From Haliclona indistincta (Eukaryota; Porifera; Demospongiae; Haplosclerida; Chalinidae), in NCBI GenBank assembly GCA_964017065.1, contig OZ024783.1:18141752-18205751 (forward strand): a stretch of 64,000 bases of DNA, in the 5' to 3' direction. Below are positions 22,505 to 33,696 of the stretch, in pieces. Position 1 is the stretch's first letter, and the number at the start of each line of letters is the position of its first letter. The position numbers and the translations under genes are program-made. The notes beneath the pieces are model-generated. The model was not told the DNA's origin and made no database searches. It worked only from the letters and a program-made list of their open reading frames with translations.

Positions 22505-22760
22505 TGCTATAGTCGCCATTTTAATTGTAGAATGTAGGTGTGGCGAAGTAGGCGTGTTCGTTCGCTTCGGACTGAGTCCTGGTTTGTTACGTTACGGCGA
22601 GTTCGTCGATTATGACCAATTCTGACTTGCAGAAATTGAAAATTGAAATTTGGTTTTTGACACTTTGAATTGCATTGTTGAAAAATAGAAAATACTGATT
22701 TTATAGTATTTTTAATCTTGTTTAATATTGAATATTGACTGATCCAAATGTACACTGACC
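22505..22760 (-). repeat. E2 right terminal inverted repeat
   Basis: Inverted partner of 10435-10690, ending CAAATGTACACTGACC directly before the duplicated GTATAC. Confidence 0.85.
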
Positions 22761-22766
22761 GTATAC

Positions 22767-23828
22767 AGCGGCCATTCTGAATTCAACCGACGAGAGAATT
22801 GAAAATGAAATTAATGCGTATGATTTCAATTTTCAATTTTTTTTTAATTGAAAATTGAATTTGAAATTCAATTTTTAATTTTTCTGCAATCATTGATAAA
22901 ATCATGTCACCTGATTTTATTGACTACAGTCATCTCACTTAGTCACTGTGACTGATCGCAACGTTAGCACAAGTCGACGTACAGTGGGCGGTAACAAGAG
23001 GTGTGGTTATATTATCTGCAAAATGGCGATGGGTTTGCAAGTGCAAGGCGCTTCTAGTTCTCGCAAACAGCTGTGGGTTGGCTACTAGCTATACCTGTAC
23101 AGGGTATGTTGCTTAGACATTGCTGTGTACATTTGCTTGATGCATTTCACCATTTGTTGTTGTTAAACTGCTCTATGGGCGTGCTGTTTTTGTCTAGGGA
23201 CCCGTACGTCCCCAGGCTTCTCTTTCAGGCATGGTCTTGTGTAGTAGATTGCAGCATTTACCAATCGTGACATTCCTCGTATGCAGAGGCTGAAGCGGCA
23301 GCCCTTCGCTTCTTTGCACAGCAGTGACGCTAGCAAAGCCGACAGGCGATTCGCATAAAATCACACGGTGCTTATACGACTGAAATCATGTGGGATCATT
23401 CGCTAGCGACCGAGCTGATTCCAACCGTAAAGTGTGCGTGTCTAATACATCGCTATGAGGCGGTACCATAGCTCATAACAATATTGAATGATTATTGACA
23501 TCACTGAGCTAGCCAGTTAGCTAGCTAGCTCGGACTCAGTGCAGTGATATATAAGGTTCGAGTGTCATCCCAGCTCCATAATAGGACAGAAAATAGCTGC
23601 AGAATACGGCAGGAAGTTGTTGTCCGCCCAGCTCCAAGACAGGGCAGGAAATGTATGGAAATGCTGCTATGAAACAAAGAATAAGGCGAGCTATCTCTGG
23701 AGTACGGCACTAACTATAGTCTAATGGCTACTGACCTCTCCACTCCAGGCAGGTGCCGTACGTCACTCTGACGTGTGAAGCTCTGTTGTATGTACACAGC
23801 TAAATGGTATAATGGTCTATCCTGCACA

Positions 23829-23830
<2 letters not shown>
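22767..23830 (+). repeat. E1 left terminal inverted repeat, inner piece
   Basis: Continuation of the left arm after E2. It matches the reverse complement of the right arm up to the CTCTCT tract. Meaningless shadow frames are conserved almost perfectly between the arms (for example 23525-23710 versus 34936-35121), showing very high identity. The two pieces sum to 1236 bp, against about 1240 bp for the right arm after removing two MITEs and their target duplications. Confidence 0.9.
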
Positions 23831-23863
<33 letters not shown>

Positions 23864-23887
23864 CCTCCCTCTCTCTCTCTCTCTCTC
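23831..23887. repeat. (CT)n microsatellite at inner end of E1 left arm
   Basis: CTCTCT run with a few CCCTCC interruptions, mirrored by the (GA)n tract at 34735-34811 at the inner end of the right arm. Confidence 0.95.
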
Positions 23888-23889
23888 AC

Positions 23890-24300
23890 TGGATTTTCTC
23901 AGACCCACTAAAGAGACTAAATTCAGGGACTACGCCTGGCACAACTATACTTGCCCAAACTGCAAAGGAGTTCTTCCTCGTCCATCAAACAAAGATGACT
24001 TGAGTTCAACGTGCATCGAATGTGGAGAGACTTCGAACGAAACTTCATGACATGTCTTTGGTTTGCGTGTTTGATCCGTTACTAGTGTAGAACTAATGCT
24101 TGTTTTGCAGAAAGAGAAAAAAACAGATTTGCTGTTCATTGATATAAGGCGCAAGTGTTTCTTCAACAAACCTTCGTTTTCACTTTCTTGTTCTGTTTGC
24201 AGTTGGTGGAGATGAGTTGTCTGAACTTGCTAGAAGCAGAGAGACTGTACAGCGAAGGACTACACGAATATAACAAGAAACTGTCGTCCATATGAGATGC
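23890..24300 (+). pseudogene. CxxC zinc-binding fragment (possibly SMYD-like) inside E1
   Basis: A short frame to 24050 encodes a TCPNCKGVLPRP motif followed by STCIECGE, i.e. two CxxC pairs. After a gap, TTTGCAG is followed by a frame encoding LNLLEAERLYSEGLHEYNKK to a stop near 24295. Cysteines followed by a TPR-like helix are reminiscent of the post-SET/C-terminal part of SMYD proteins, but the SET domain is absent. It could be a captured host exon pair. The match is by memory of the family pattern only. Confidence 0.3.
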
Positions 24301-25260
24301 AATTGGACAGTACCAACAGTGAGCGAAAATTGATTTGCGAGCTTGTCTAATTGCTGTTTTCGCATAGATTATAAGGTTGTGAAGTATTGTTTGATGAGCT
24401 ATGACACTGTCATCCATATTCACGGCTTGTGAGTTATTTAAAATTGCTCAGATGTACGTGCGTAAAATACTTTTATTAAAATTAATTATACTGTCCTATT
24501 ACTGGCACTGTAGGAAATGCTATACAGACTGACTCTTATTTCTCCGCTCCTCTTATTACTGAGCTCCACTTTGTGTCTAACCACGCCCAGGCTATCAAAT
24601 TGCAGATCATCATCCCCTAGCTAAAGAGCACATCTATAACCTTGAAACAGCAGCCACCCCATTACGTACATTATTAAGTCCCACAGTATAACCACTCTCT
24701 TGTGTATAAACCGAACAATTTATATTCAAACCACTAATATATTTCTAACAAGTTTTTTTGTATTGTTGGTTCAAATAAAGATGAAATGATGTTTAAAAAA
24801 TAATATTATTATTGTTCTGTTTCGAACAAAGCATTTTCCTTGTTATGTCATTCCAGTAATCTCACCACTGGCATGTTTCTGGAGAAAAATGATAGAGAGT
24901 GATCAGTTTGAACTCACTTTGTCAAGCTCTATTATTGTCTGTGCTTCTATTCTTCTGATGTCTCATAAAGAGACTTCGTACCATTAATTGACGTGTCCCT
25001 CTCAATAGGTACGTACGCACAGTGTGTGCAGTGTTTTGTTTGCACTACAGCCACAAACATATAACTGGTGCAACGTCCACTTCATCGTTGACTATATCAA
25101 TACCTACCACTTCACGAATAGTTAGCTGTTCCTGTGACAACTTATGTACCTAATAAAAGAAACTGAAGCGTTACTATGCTTGTGTTGCATACACACATTT
25201 TCTAGTTGTCCTTTATCATCTCCTATGTGGATAGTGGATTAGTGTGATGGTGAACCCATC
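24301..25260. other. Non-coding part of E1
   Basis: AT-rich and unremarkable. No coding or repeat signal was recognised. Confidence 0.5.
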
Positions 25261-26637
25261 TCCAGCATCTATTGGTCTTGCTAGTCTACTAGTCTCTAAT
25301 CTACTGGTCTTACTAATCTACTGGTCTTGCTAGTCTACTAGTCTCTAATTTACTGGTCTTGCTAATCTACTAGTCACTAATCTACTGGTCTTGCTAATCT
25401 ACTAGTCACTAATCTACTGGTCTTGCTAGTCTACTAGTCTCTAATCTACTGGTCTTGCTAATCTACTAGTCACTAATCTACTGGTCTTGCTAATCTACTG
25501 GTCTTGCTAATCTACTGGTCTTGCTAATCTACTGGTCTTACTAATCTACTGGTCTTGCTAGTCTACTAGTCTCTAATTTACTGGTCTTGCTAATCTACTA
25601 GTCACTAATCTACTGGTCTTGCTAGTCTACTAGTCTCTAATCTACTGGTCTTGCTAATCTAATCTACTAGTCTCTAATCTACTGGTCTTGCTAATCTACT
25701 AGTCACTAATCTACTGGTCTTGCTAATCTACTGGTCTTGCTAATCTACTAGTCACTAATCTACTGGTCTTACTAATCTACTGGTCTTGCTAATCTACTAG
25801 TCACTAATCTACTGGTCTTGCTAGTCTACTAGTCTCTAATCTACTGGTCTTGCTAATCTACTAGTCACTAATCTACTGGTCTTGCTAATCTACTGGTCTT
25901 GCTAATCTACTAGTCACTAATCTACTGGTCTTGCTAATCTACTGGTCTTGCTAATCTACTAGTCACTAATCTACTGGTCTTACTAATCTACTGGTCTTGC
26001 TAATCTACTAGTCACTAATCTACTGGTCTTGCTAATCTACTAGTCACTAATCTACTGGTCTTGCTAATCTACTGGTCTTGCTAATCTACTAGTCACTAAT
26101 CTACTGGTCTTACTAATCTACTGGTCTTGCTAATCTACTAGTCACTAATCTACTGGTCTTACTAATCTACTGGTCTTGCTAATCTACTAGTCACTAATCT
26201 ACTGGTCTTGCTAATCTACTAGTCACTAATCTACTGGTCTTGCTAGTCTACTGGTCTTACTAATCTACTGGTCTTGCTAATCTACTAGTCACTAATCTAC
26301 TGGTCTTGCTAATCTACTAGTCACTAATCTACTGGTCTCTAATCTACTGGTCTTGCTAGTCTACTAGTCTCTAATCTACTGGTCTTGCTAATCTACTAGT
26401 CACTAATCTACTGGTCTTGCTAGTCTACTAGTCTCTAATCTACTGGTCTTGCTAGTCTACTAGTCTCTAATCTACTGGTCTTGCTAATCTACTAGTCACT
26501 AATCTACTGGTCTTGCTAGTCTACTGGTCTTGCTAGTCTACTAGTCTCTAATCTACTGGTCTTGCTAATCTACTAGTCACTAATCTACTGGTCTTGCTAG
26601 TCTACTAGTCTCTAATCTACTGGTCTTGCTAGTCTAC
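25261..26637. repeat. 1.4-kb higher-order minisatellite (CTAATCTACTGGTCTTG family)
   Basis: Short units of 15-17 bp in a few variants (CTAATCTACTGGTCTTG, CTAGTCTACTAGTCT, CTAATCTACTAGTCA) are mixed into 30-65-bp higher-order patterns over 1.38 kb. No ORF spans it. Confidence 0.95.
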
Positions 26638-26850
26638 TCTAGGTGATCAAACCCTCTTTAGTAGTATGTATTTGACTGCATCTTGCAACTAGAATTACTG
26701 TATACAGATCAGTTTTGTGAATTTAGTGCTACTGGTCTGCTCTAGTCGATCAAACCCTCTTCAGTAGTATGTAATTGATTGCATCTTGCAACTAGAATCA
26801 CTGTTTGGATCAATTTGATGCAACCAGTCTACTCTGGTCGATCAAACCAC
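26638..26850. repeat. Degenerate repeat of about 105 bp, 2-3 copies
   Basis: Shared words GATCAAACCCTCTT, AGTAGTATGTA and GCATCTTGCAACTAGAAT recur at about 26645, 26750 and (partly) 26837, as a decayed edge of the preceding array. Confidence 0.7.
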
Positions 26851-27435
26851 TGTTTGGGTCAGGTTATGCTGCATACTTACTTATTACAGTACTGAGATGA
26901 ATGCTAGCTAGTTTGATTACAATACTACAAGAGATAATTAAACCATCTAAACATGTTTTCACTTGAATCGCTCTCGATGATTATTGTCAGTTCTTCAAAG
27001 TCTAAACTAACTTAAGTCATCTTTGGTACTTGCTCTGATAAAAATAATTTGGAATGGCAAATTCAGAATACCACACAATGCAATTTCAACTGTCTCAAAC
27101 AAGAGAAACATTCCATGGTGATTCCTGTAAAAATTAAGCACAAGAGTTGATTAAGACAAGACAAACATCACAACATAACATTTCTTACTTTCAAGATAGA
27201 ACTTGGAGTTAAATATTGCCATTCATCATCTAGTTTAATCACTACAAAATAGCTGGAGTGAATAATCAAGTGTCAAAAACAAGAATGAATAAAACAGCAT
27301 AGCTATAAACCAGTGGTCCTACGACAGCCTCAAGACAATAATACAGTTGTAAGCCATGGTTTTATGAGCATAATAGAAAAACAAACATGGAAACCAACAT
27401 GCAGTGATCACAATTAACAACAGCAACGGAAACAT
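26851..27435. other. Non-coding part of E1
   Basis: No recognisable feature; A-rich. Confidence 0.5.
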
Positions 27436-27595
27436 TGAATATTTTGAAAGACACAGTCTTTAAAATTGGTTAATGACAAGGGGCGGGGACAGCTTGCGCG
27501 CGCATGCCACGTGGTGAGACATGCTGCCCAGTTTCCACACCATTCTAAGCTGTCCAGTCGCTCGCCCAGCAAGAAATCGAAGGGTAACTTATCAC
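27436..27595 (+). repeat. 160-bp dispersed repeat, copy 1
   Basis: Apparently identical to 32768-32927: TGAATATTTTGAAAGACACA through GAAGGGTAACTTATCAC, including GGGGCGGGGACAGCTTGCGC. The GC-rich core followed by a different downstream sequence in each copy looks like a conserved promoter or LTR-edge segment. Confidence 0.85.
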
Positions 27596-29779
27596 TGTTT
27601 CTTACACGTCCAGCATGGTGGTAGCTGTGTCTACTGCCGTGTTCACCGACGGTTTCCTGTTCTCTTTTCTCTGCTGTACGCTGCCCGCGCCTCCTAAGTC
27701 CACTGTCTGTGGGCACGTGACTCGTCGGAGTTCTGTGCTCTACTGCTGTTCAGCACGGTTTCGTTCCAAGTTCTCCTGGGAACCTCGTGTCTTTGCCGTC
27801 AACGTCGTCGTGCTGCGTGGTTTCCGATTCTGAGTGAGCGGGGAGACTTGCTGAGCTGGTATGTGCATGTCCGTAGTTCTCTAGGCTGAGCTGTTCAGTG
27901 GTGTCTGCTTGGCTGGATTTATAGCGTATGTACTATTGGTGCATGTGGTCTCATGTGGAGTGACAGTGTTCTGAGCACGGTTGTGTTTTGAGTCGTCAGT
28001 ATATGTAGTGATACACTGGTTGGTGCGTCTTCTGTTGGTTTGGTTGTGGACTGTTGGTCCATCCTGTTGTGTCCGGACATGTGTTGCTGCTTGTGTGCTG
28101 TCCAGTGCATAGTATACACTCAGTTTGCTGTATTGTACCGAATTCGTTTGTGACTTTAATTTTATCTGGTGATATGACTTGTACGTATTATGGGTTATTG
28201 CGAATATGATCACATTATTGTAGGCGGTTGTTGTGTGGATTGTTCTAATCCGTATGTGCATCATGCTGTTGTGTATTGGTGCGGCGCTGTATGGTGATGC
28301 TCCATATTTTATGTGGTTGTGCAGAGGTTTTATTACTTGGAAGATTTGAGTAGTCAGTGTTACCTTGCAGTCTCTAATGTGTCAATTCACTGGTATTTGT
28401 TCACACAATGGAGCATGATCAAAGACTTGGTGGAATTTTGTTTACGGTCTACGCTCTACGGTTTATGCTTTACCCTTGTCCCTTGCAAGAGGTAATAGAA
28501 CCTACTGTAGCCTGTATTTGGGTGCAATTGACAGACTGTCTTTATGTGCATTGTTGTTAGCTGCACCTCTACTGGCATACCTACTGGGCTCTGTTGTTTG
28601 ATGCTTGTAGTTTAGGCTTTGCCTGTACATATGTGGCATTGTCATCTTAAGGTTTATTTTTCTTATCTATGGCTTTCTTATAGGGATTTGCAGTGCCTCA
28701 TTTATTGATGCTGTTGGTGTGCGTGGTTTCAGCATGTGTTGATTGCGTATAACTTTGAGTATGGTTTGCTTAGATAATGTTGCGTAATGTTGCCTCTTTG
28801 AGTATGGGATTCAGCCTATGCTGTTACCAACCTGCCTGTAGTGTGGCATGGCATCTTCTGTCTACATATGAATCTATTTCCCTTTTTTATATATGGTTGT
28901 TAGTTTCTATGGTTGGTTTGACGGGTGACCCACCCTTCGACATCCTGTGGCATCTGTTGCTGATCTCATCACTTGTTTTTGTTCTGGAGTGGTGCTCTAG
29001 TTATTGTAAATTAATTTTTCCACTTCTTGGTTCCCTGATCACTGGTTTTGATTGCATATAGGTATGCTTTAGTGGCTTTGTGCTATAGAATAAGCTTTGT
29101 TTGCATGTTTGTATGACTGTGTGGACATTAGTGACTTTGTACCTTGTTTGCTGAATGCATGGCTGTGCAGTTGTTGGGTTTTCTTGTACAGCATGTGTTG
29201 TACTAGTGTTAATGGTAAGCATTGTCTGGTAATGTTGTTGCAGTATGCATTCTGTGCTGGCTGCTTGTAGGTTTAGTCTCCAGTGAGGTATATGATGTTT
29301 GCTTGTTGCACTATATGCACAGTTATGTTTTATGGTCGGTACATTTTACACATCTCCCATATGCAGTATATAGGTTGTTTGCTTGTCTGGGCTGTATGCA
29401 GTATTGGACAGTGCAGTATGTTGTTTTTTTTGCATACCTTATGTGTAATTGCTGATTTCTCGTCTGTATATTGTGCTTTGCTCGGCTGCTTCTTGTTCTC
29501 ATTGCTTAAGTATGCAGTGTGCAGTGGTATCTGTTCCTTGCTTCCTTAGCGGTGTGGTATTTGATTGCTGTTTTTTTGGTATTATTCTCTGCATTTTGCT
29601 TATAATTATCATACCCGGTAGACATTGTTTACTTTACCTTCATTAATTGTCATTGTGTCGTCGTTTGCATGTTGCATTTTGTCGTTTGCTCATTGTTAGT
29701 CTCTGTCAGTTTGCTGTATTATGCTGTTTCATGTTGGTACTGTAAATATCATTACACTCATCAGTATGTGTGCCTTGCC

Positions 29780-30095
29780 TGCTGAGCAATATATGTTTCC
29801 TCTCGCCTTTGCTAGCACAATACTGTACGCTTTGCTTGCTAGGCTATGTTGTTTCCTCTCTTCATCGCTAGCACAATGCTATATATAGGCTGCCTGCAGA
29901 AGTATATGTCGTTTCCTCTCTACGTTGCTATCTCAATGCTGTATGGGTTACCTGCTGGACTATGTTGTTTCCTGTCTATATGGCTAGCTCAATATTGTAT
30001 GCATGGGTTACTCGCTGGACCTTCTTGTTCCCTCTCTACATTGCTTGCACAATGTTGCATGGGTTACCTGCTGGACTTTGTTGTTTCCCCTCTGT
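29780..30095. repeat. Degenerate tandem repeat of about 55-60 bp
   Basis: About six diverged copies sharing TTGTTTCCTCTCTACATTGC, TAGCACAATGCTGTATG and GGGTTACCTGCTGGAC. Confidence 0.7.
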
Positions 30096-30219
30096 ATTGT
30101 TAAAACTATGCAACATGTTATAATTATGCTTTAGTGTGCTGTAGTTGTTGCTATTTATTGTCCATGCGTCAATTGCTTACGCTGTGCCGTACATATTGCT
30201 CTGATTTGCTCTATAATAT

Positions 30220-30640
30220 TGTATCCATTGAACATTGCTTGTCCTGGGCAGTATGTGTTGCACCGTACTTGTTTCGTGCCTATACGCTATTCATTCCTTT
30301 CTCTGTGCAGTATATGTTGTACTATATGGTTTCTTGTCTATATATTATGCCTTGCTTGTGTTTTGCAGTATGTTCTGCACTGTACTTCATTCCTGTTAAG
30401 CATTGCTTGCACTGTGCAGAATGTGCTGTACTAGGTGGTTTCCCGTTTTGTTGCTCTACATGAGTATTCTTTCGTGTCTATGCAGTATGCGCTTGCTGAT
30501 TGCGCTCGCTGTGCTGTGTGCTGCACTATCATTTGTCTGATGTTATGTGCTGCGCAGTATGTTTTGTGCTACATGTTGCTTGTAGCTTGCGCTGTATGGT
30601 ATCTTGCACTATGGTATGGTTTGTCTGTTTTACTTGTGCT
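30220..30640. repeat. Degenerate repeat around TGTGCAGTATGTGTTGCAC
   Basis: Irregularly spaced copies of GCTTGCACTGTGCAGTATG and GTTGTGCTGTACTTG-like words in a T+G-rich background. Confidence 0.55.
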
Positions 30641-31519
30641 GAATTTTGCTACACACACATGTGTGTTGTTTCTTGTTTATAGTATTATTATCCATTCCTT
30701 GCATTAGCTGTGCCATGTGTTGTGCTATATTTATGATTCGCCTATTCAAGATGCATTGCTTGTGCTGTACAGTGTGTTGCGTACTTGTGGCATGCTGATT
30801 CTTGTCTATAGTTATACTAGCATATGCCATATTTGTGCTGTACAGTAGGTGGTGGTTACAATAATGCATTGTTTCGGCAATTTGGATGCATACTTTGTTG
30901 CTTGCTACAGCCTGTCTGATGTGCACAATTTTGGCTTGTTTTGTAGCCTTAGTGTTTGTGTGTTACCTTGCGATTTGAGTGATTCTCTTGATGGCGTTTA
31001 TTCCTTGCTTTGTTTTCACTGAGGCGTCTGGTGTTTATGGTTGTGGTGGTTACTTGGTCCTGTTGGTTTAGCATTCAGTGACCTTCATCATGGGCTCATT
31101 CTGCTATTTCTGTTCTGGGATATGTGCTGGCTGGGTTTGCATGTTATTCTGATAACTCAGCTGTGGTGGTCATGCTTTCTAGGTGGTCAGCAAGACCTGT
31201 TTGCGTATTGTGCTGTCTTTACGTTTATTTGTCCCTTATAATTATCGGTTGCTTTCTCTGCTAAGCATAATTAACTTCCGGTATATCCAACATAGTTGCC
31301 AAGGCTTTGGCTCGCAGTAAGGTTAACTTGTTTCCATCTCTCATTTGGCATATTACTTGGCCCCTATTGGATCCCTTTGTCAATTGGCAGCTTTATTGGG
31401 TTGACCGATTGGATCATGGTGTGCTTGAGTGATCTTTAGGCTGTCTACCTTCACAATCTATGCTTCTGCGGAAAGACATCATGTGTACTTCATAGCAGGA
31501 TTGTCTGATTCGTTTTGTT

Positions 31520-31614
31520 GATGTTAGTAATAGTTCTATTCGTGCTTATTTGAATGGTGTTCATTTATGTTATTTGTTTTATCACGTCTTGCAAGATATT
31601 CAGCGCTCCTCGTC

Positions 31615-31648
<34 letters not shown>

Positions 31649-32069
31649 TTTGAAATCGCTTTTGGCATTGCCTGTTACACCCAACATACTTTGCTATTGT
31701 GGTCATTATTGTCTGTGGTATCGTCTGACAATGGGATTGATGCTGTTATATTGTGGGCTGTGTGCTATTTACGTGCAGGTGAATTTACCCGAGATGCTTT
31801 AGCCACTGGGATGTGTCTCCATTGGTTCATGTGATTCCTCATTGGTCATATCAGTTTTGTTGCATATACCTAGGAGCGATCAATGTGGTACTGGTGTTGC
31901 TTTCCATTTGACTAGGTCAATTAAGGATATTTGTCCAGTTGGTGCACTAGTTGTCACCGTGGGGCCGACAGCGCCTGATACTTTGTTGTTTCTTTTCCGA
32001 GATACTACTTCCCAGCATTTACTCTCATGGAGTGTGTTTGTATGGCTGGATTTAGTATGTGAATGCTAG
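31520..32069 (+). pseudogene. Decayed tyrosine recombinase
   Basis: Translation in shifting frames gives ordered pieces of a tyrosine-recombinase catalytic domain: YLNGVHLCYLFYHVLQDI (SAM-like part), ILWAVCYLRAGEFTRDA (the LRxGE box with the first catalytic Arg), RSDQCGTGVAFHLTRSIKDI and CPVGALV, then TLLFLFRDTTSQHLLSWSVF. A 30-bp poly(A) tract (31616-31645) and stops interrupt it, and the HxxR/Tyr part is not found. Such recombinases occur in DIRS-like retroelements and Cryptons. Which of these it came from is not clear. Confidence 0.55.
31616..31645 (+). repeat. Poly(A) tract, 30 A
   Basis: A run of 30 A within the decayed recombinase. It may be the tail of a small retroposed sequence or a simple-repeat expansion. 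No target duplication was recognised around it. Confidence 0.9.
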
Positions 32070-32240
32070 GTATGTGTCTTATTTGTGGCATAGCGTAAAT
32101 GAGAGAATATAGAGTGACAATTTTATTTTTGCAGGGGTAAATAAGATTAATAGAGGGGACTAGAATTATATGTATTATAAAATCAATGTAGTTACTTTGT
32201 ATAGTTTCTAGGATTGGGAGTGTATAGTGCTACGCACTAT

Positions 32241-32770
32241 TGGAGGGGTCTACCTTGCTGGTAGGCCCATACACTCCCCAGGTGTGCAACCCGGCGGGTT
32301 GCTGGTAGTTCATTCATTCCTGTACATGGTTACAGATGGCAGACGGCCGGGGCCCTCCCAGGGGGTAGCACTCTGAAGTGTTGTAAGCCTTGTAGTGTTA
32401 TAAGCCTTATAGAAGTGGACACGAGTTGTACACATGCGCCATGTGCTGGCAGGCAGGTCCATGGTGGGCACCATGCAGGTGTGTACACATACGCCATGTG
32501 CTGGCAGGCAGGTCCATGGTGGGCACCATGCAGGTGTGTACACATACGCCAGGTGCTGGCAGGCAGGTCCATGGTGGGCACCATGCCGGTGTCTGTTAAA
32601 ATACCCTCTTTTGTTGGGGGAGGGCCCCTGCCGTCAAAGTAGCAGAATGCATTGTTATTGTTAAGCAAAATCCGGGGGAGTGGCCCAAGCGGTTCATTTC
32701 CAGACCATCCTCCTTCCTCATAGAGGTGTCAGAGGAATATTATGAAAGTATCGCCTTTTGGCATTAATGA
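32241..32770 (+). repeat. 530-bp direct repeat, copy 1
   Basis: Apparently identical to 33167-33696. Inside are three 55-bp units (CATGTGCTGGCAGGCAGG and GTCCATGGTGGGCACCATG). Just upstream is GGGAGTGTATAGTG, which can pair with CATACACTCCCC. Confidence 0.9.
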
Positions 32771-33166
32771 ATATTTTGAAAGACACAGTCTTTAAAATTG
32801 GTTAATGACAAGGGGCGGGGACAGCTTGCGCGCGCATGCCACGTGGTGAGACATGCTGCCCAGTTTCCACACCATTCTAAGCTGTCCAGTCGCTCGCCCA
32901 GCAAGAAATCGAAGGGTAACTTATCACCCCACCCTCCACTCCCTTGGGAACATAATGGTAACATAAGTAAGTTGCATGGTATTTACAGTGTATTGTGCAT
33001 GATTCATTATATATTCCAACCACTTACGCTCTTACGAGTGTGACGAACGCTGGGCCAGCCATTCAGTTGGCAAGCTCCCCCGAGGCTGTATTATATTGTA
33101 TGTGTTAGCTGTATTATATTGTATTTTTGGCTGTATGCACTAATGCTACCTTGCTGGTACGCATAT

Positions 33167-33696
33167 GGGAGGGGTCTACCTTGCTGGTAGGCCCATACAC
33201 TCCCCAGGTGTGCAACCCGGCGGGTTGCTGGTAGTTCATTCATTCCTGTACATGGTTACAGATGGCAGACGGCCGGGGCCCTCCCAGGGGGTAGCACTCT
33301 GAAGTGTTGTAAGCCTTGTAGTGTTATAAGCCTTATAGAAGTGGACACGAGTTGTACACATGCGCCATGTGCTGGCAGGCAGGTCCATGGTGGGCACCAT
33401 GCAGGTGTGTACACATACGCCATGTGCTGGCAGGCAGGTCCATGGTGGGCACCATGCAGGTGTGTACACATACGCCAGGTGCTGGCAGGCAGGTCCATGG
33501 TGGGCACCATGCCGGTGTCTGTTAAAATACCCTCTTTTGTTGGGGGAGGGCCCCTGCCGTCAAAGTAGCAGAATGCATTGTTATTGTTAAGCAAAATCCG
33601 GGGGAGTGGCCCAAGCGGTTCATTTCCAGACCATCCTCCTTCCTCATAGAGGTGTCAGAGGAATATTATGAAAGTATCGCCTTTTGGCATTAATGA
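33167..33696 (+). repeat. 530-bp direct repeat, copy 2
   Basis: Second copy, 926 bp downstream of the first. The 396 bp between them start with the 160-bp repeat shared with 27436-27595. Two identical direct repeats around a short unique core resemble a terminal-repeat retrotransposon in miniature or a simple tandem duplication. Confidence 0.9.

Larger units (their letters stand above)
10435..22760. mobile_element. E2: 12.3-kb integrase-type DNA transposon nested in E1
   Basis: 12,326 bp starting GGTCAGTGTACATTTGGATC, with the inverted match ending at 22760. It is flanked by a perfect 6-bp duplication GTATAC (10429-10434, 22761-22766); removing the element restores the E1 arm sequence seen at 36950. 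Inside are a six-exon DDE transposase (15589-18521, plus), a RING-finger protein (12609-13096, minus) and a two-exon protein divergent from the transposase (14736-15370, minus). The 6-bp duplication, integrase-like enzyme and long inverted repeats recall several eukaryotic superfamilies. I could not assign it with certainty. Confidence 0.85.
27596..31515. other. 4-kb strongly T+G-skewed region
   Basis: The plus strand is dominated by T and G, with A and C scarce, over about 4 kb. It contains many short diverged repeats (29780-30095 and 30220-30640) and no long frame. Small frames rich in C, L, F, V and W reflect composition. It begins right after the GC-rich 160-bp repeat and leads into a decayed tyrosine recombinase at 31520-32069, so it may be the body of a decayed element. 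Confidence 0.6.

Noticed and set aside
25261..26637. Possible CRISPR-like or telomeric array
   Set aside because: Variant short units without spacers; not a telomere motif.
27615..31241. Many short hydrophobic/Cys-rich frames as secreted or membrane micro-proteins
   Set aside because: They follow T+G composition, lack splice structure and have no related copies.
32310..33594. Overlapping frames on both strands of the 530-bp repeats
   Set aside because: Shadows of a 55-bp internal tandem repeat.
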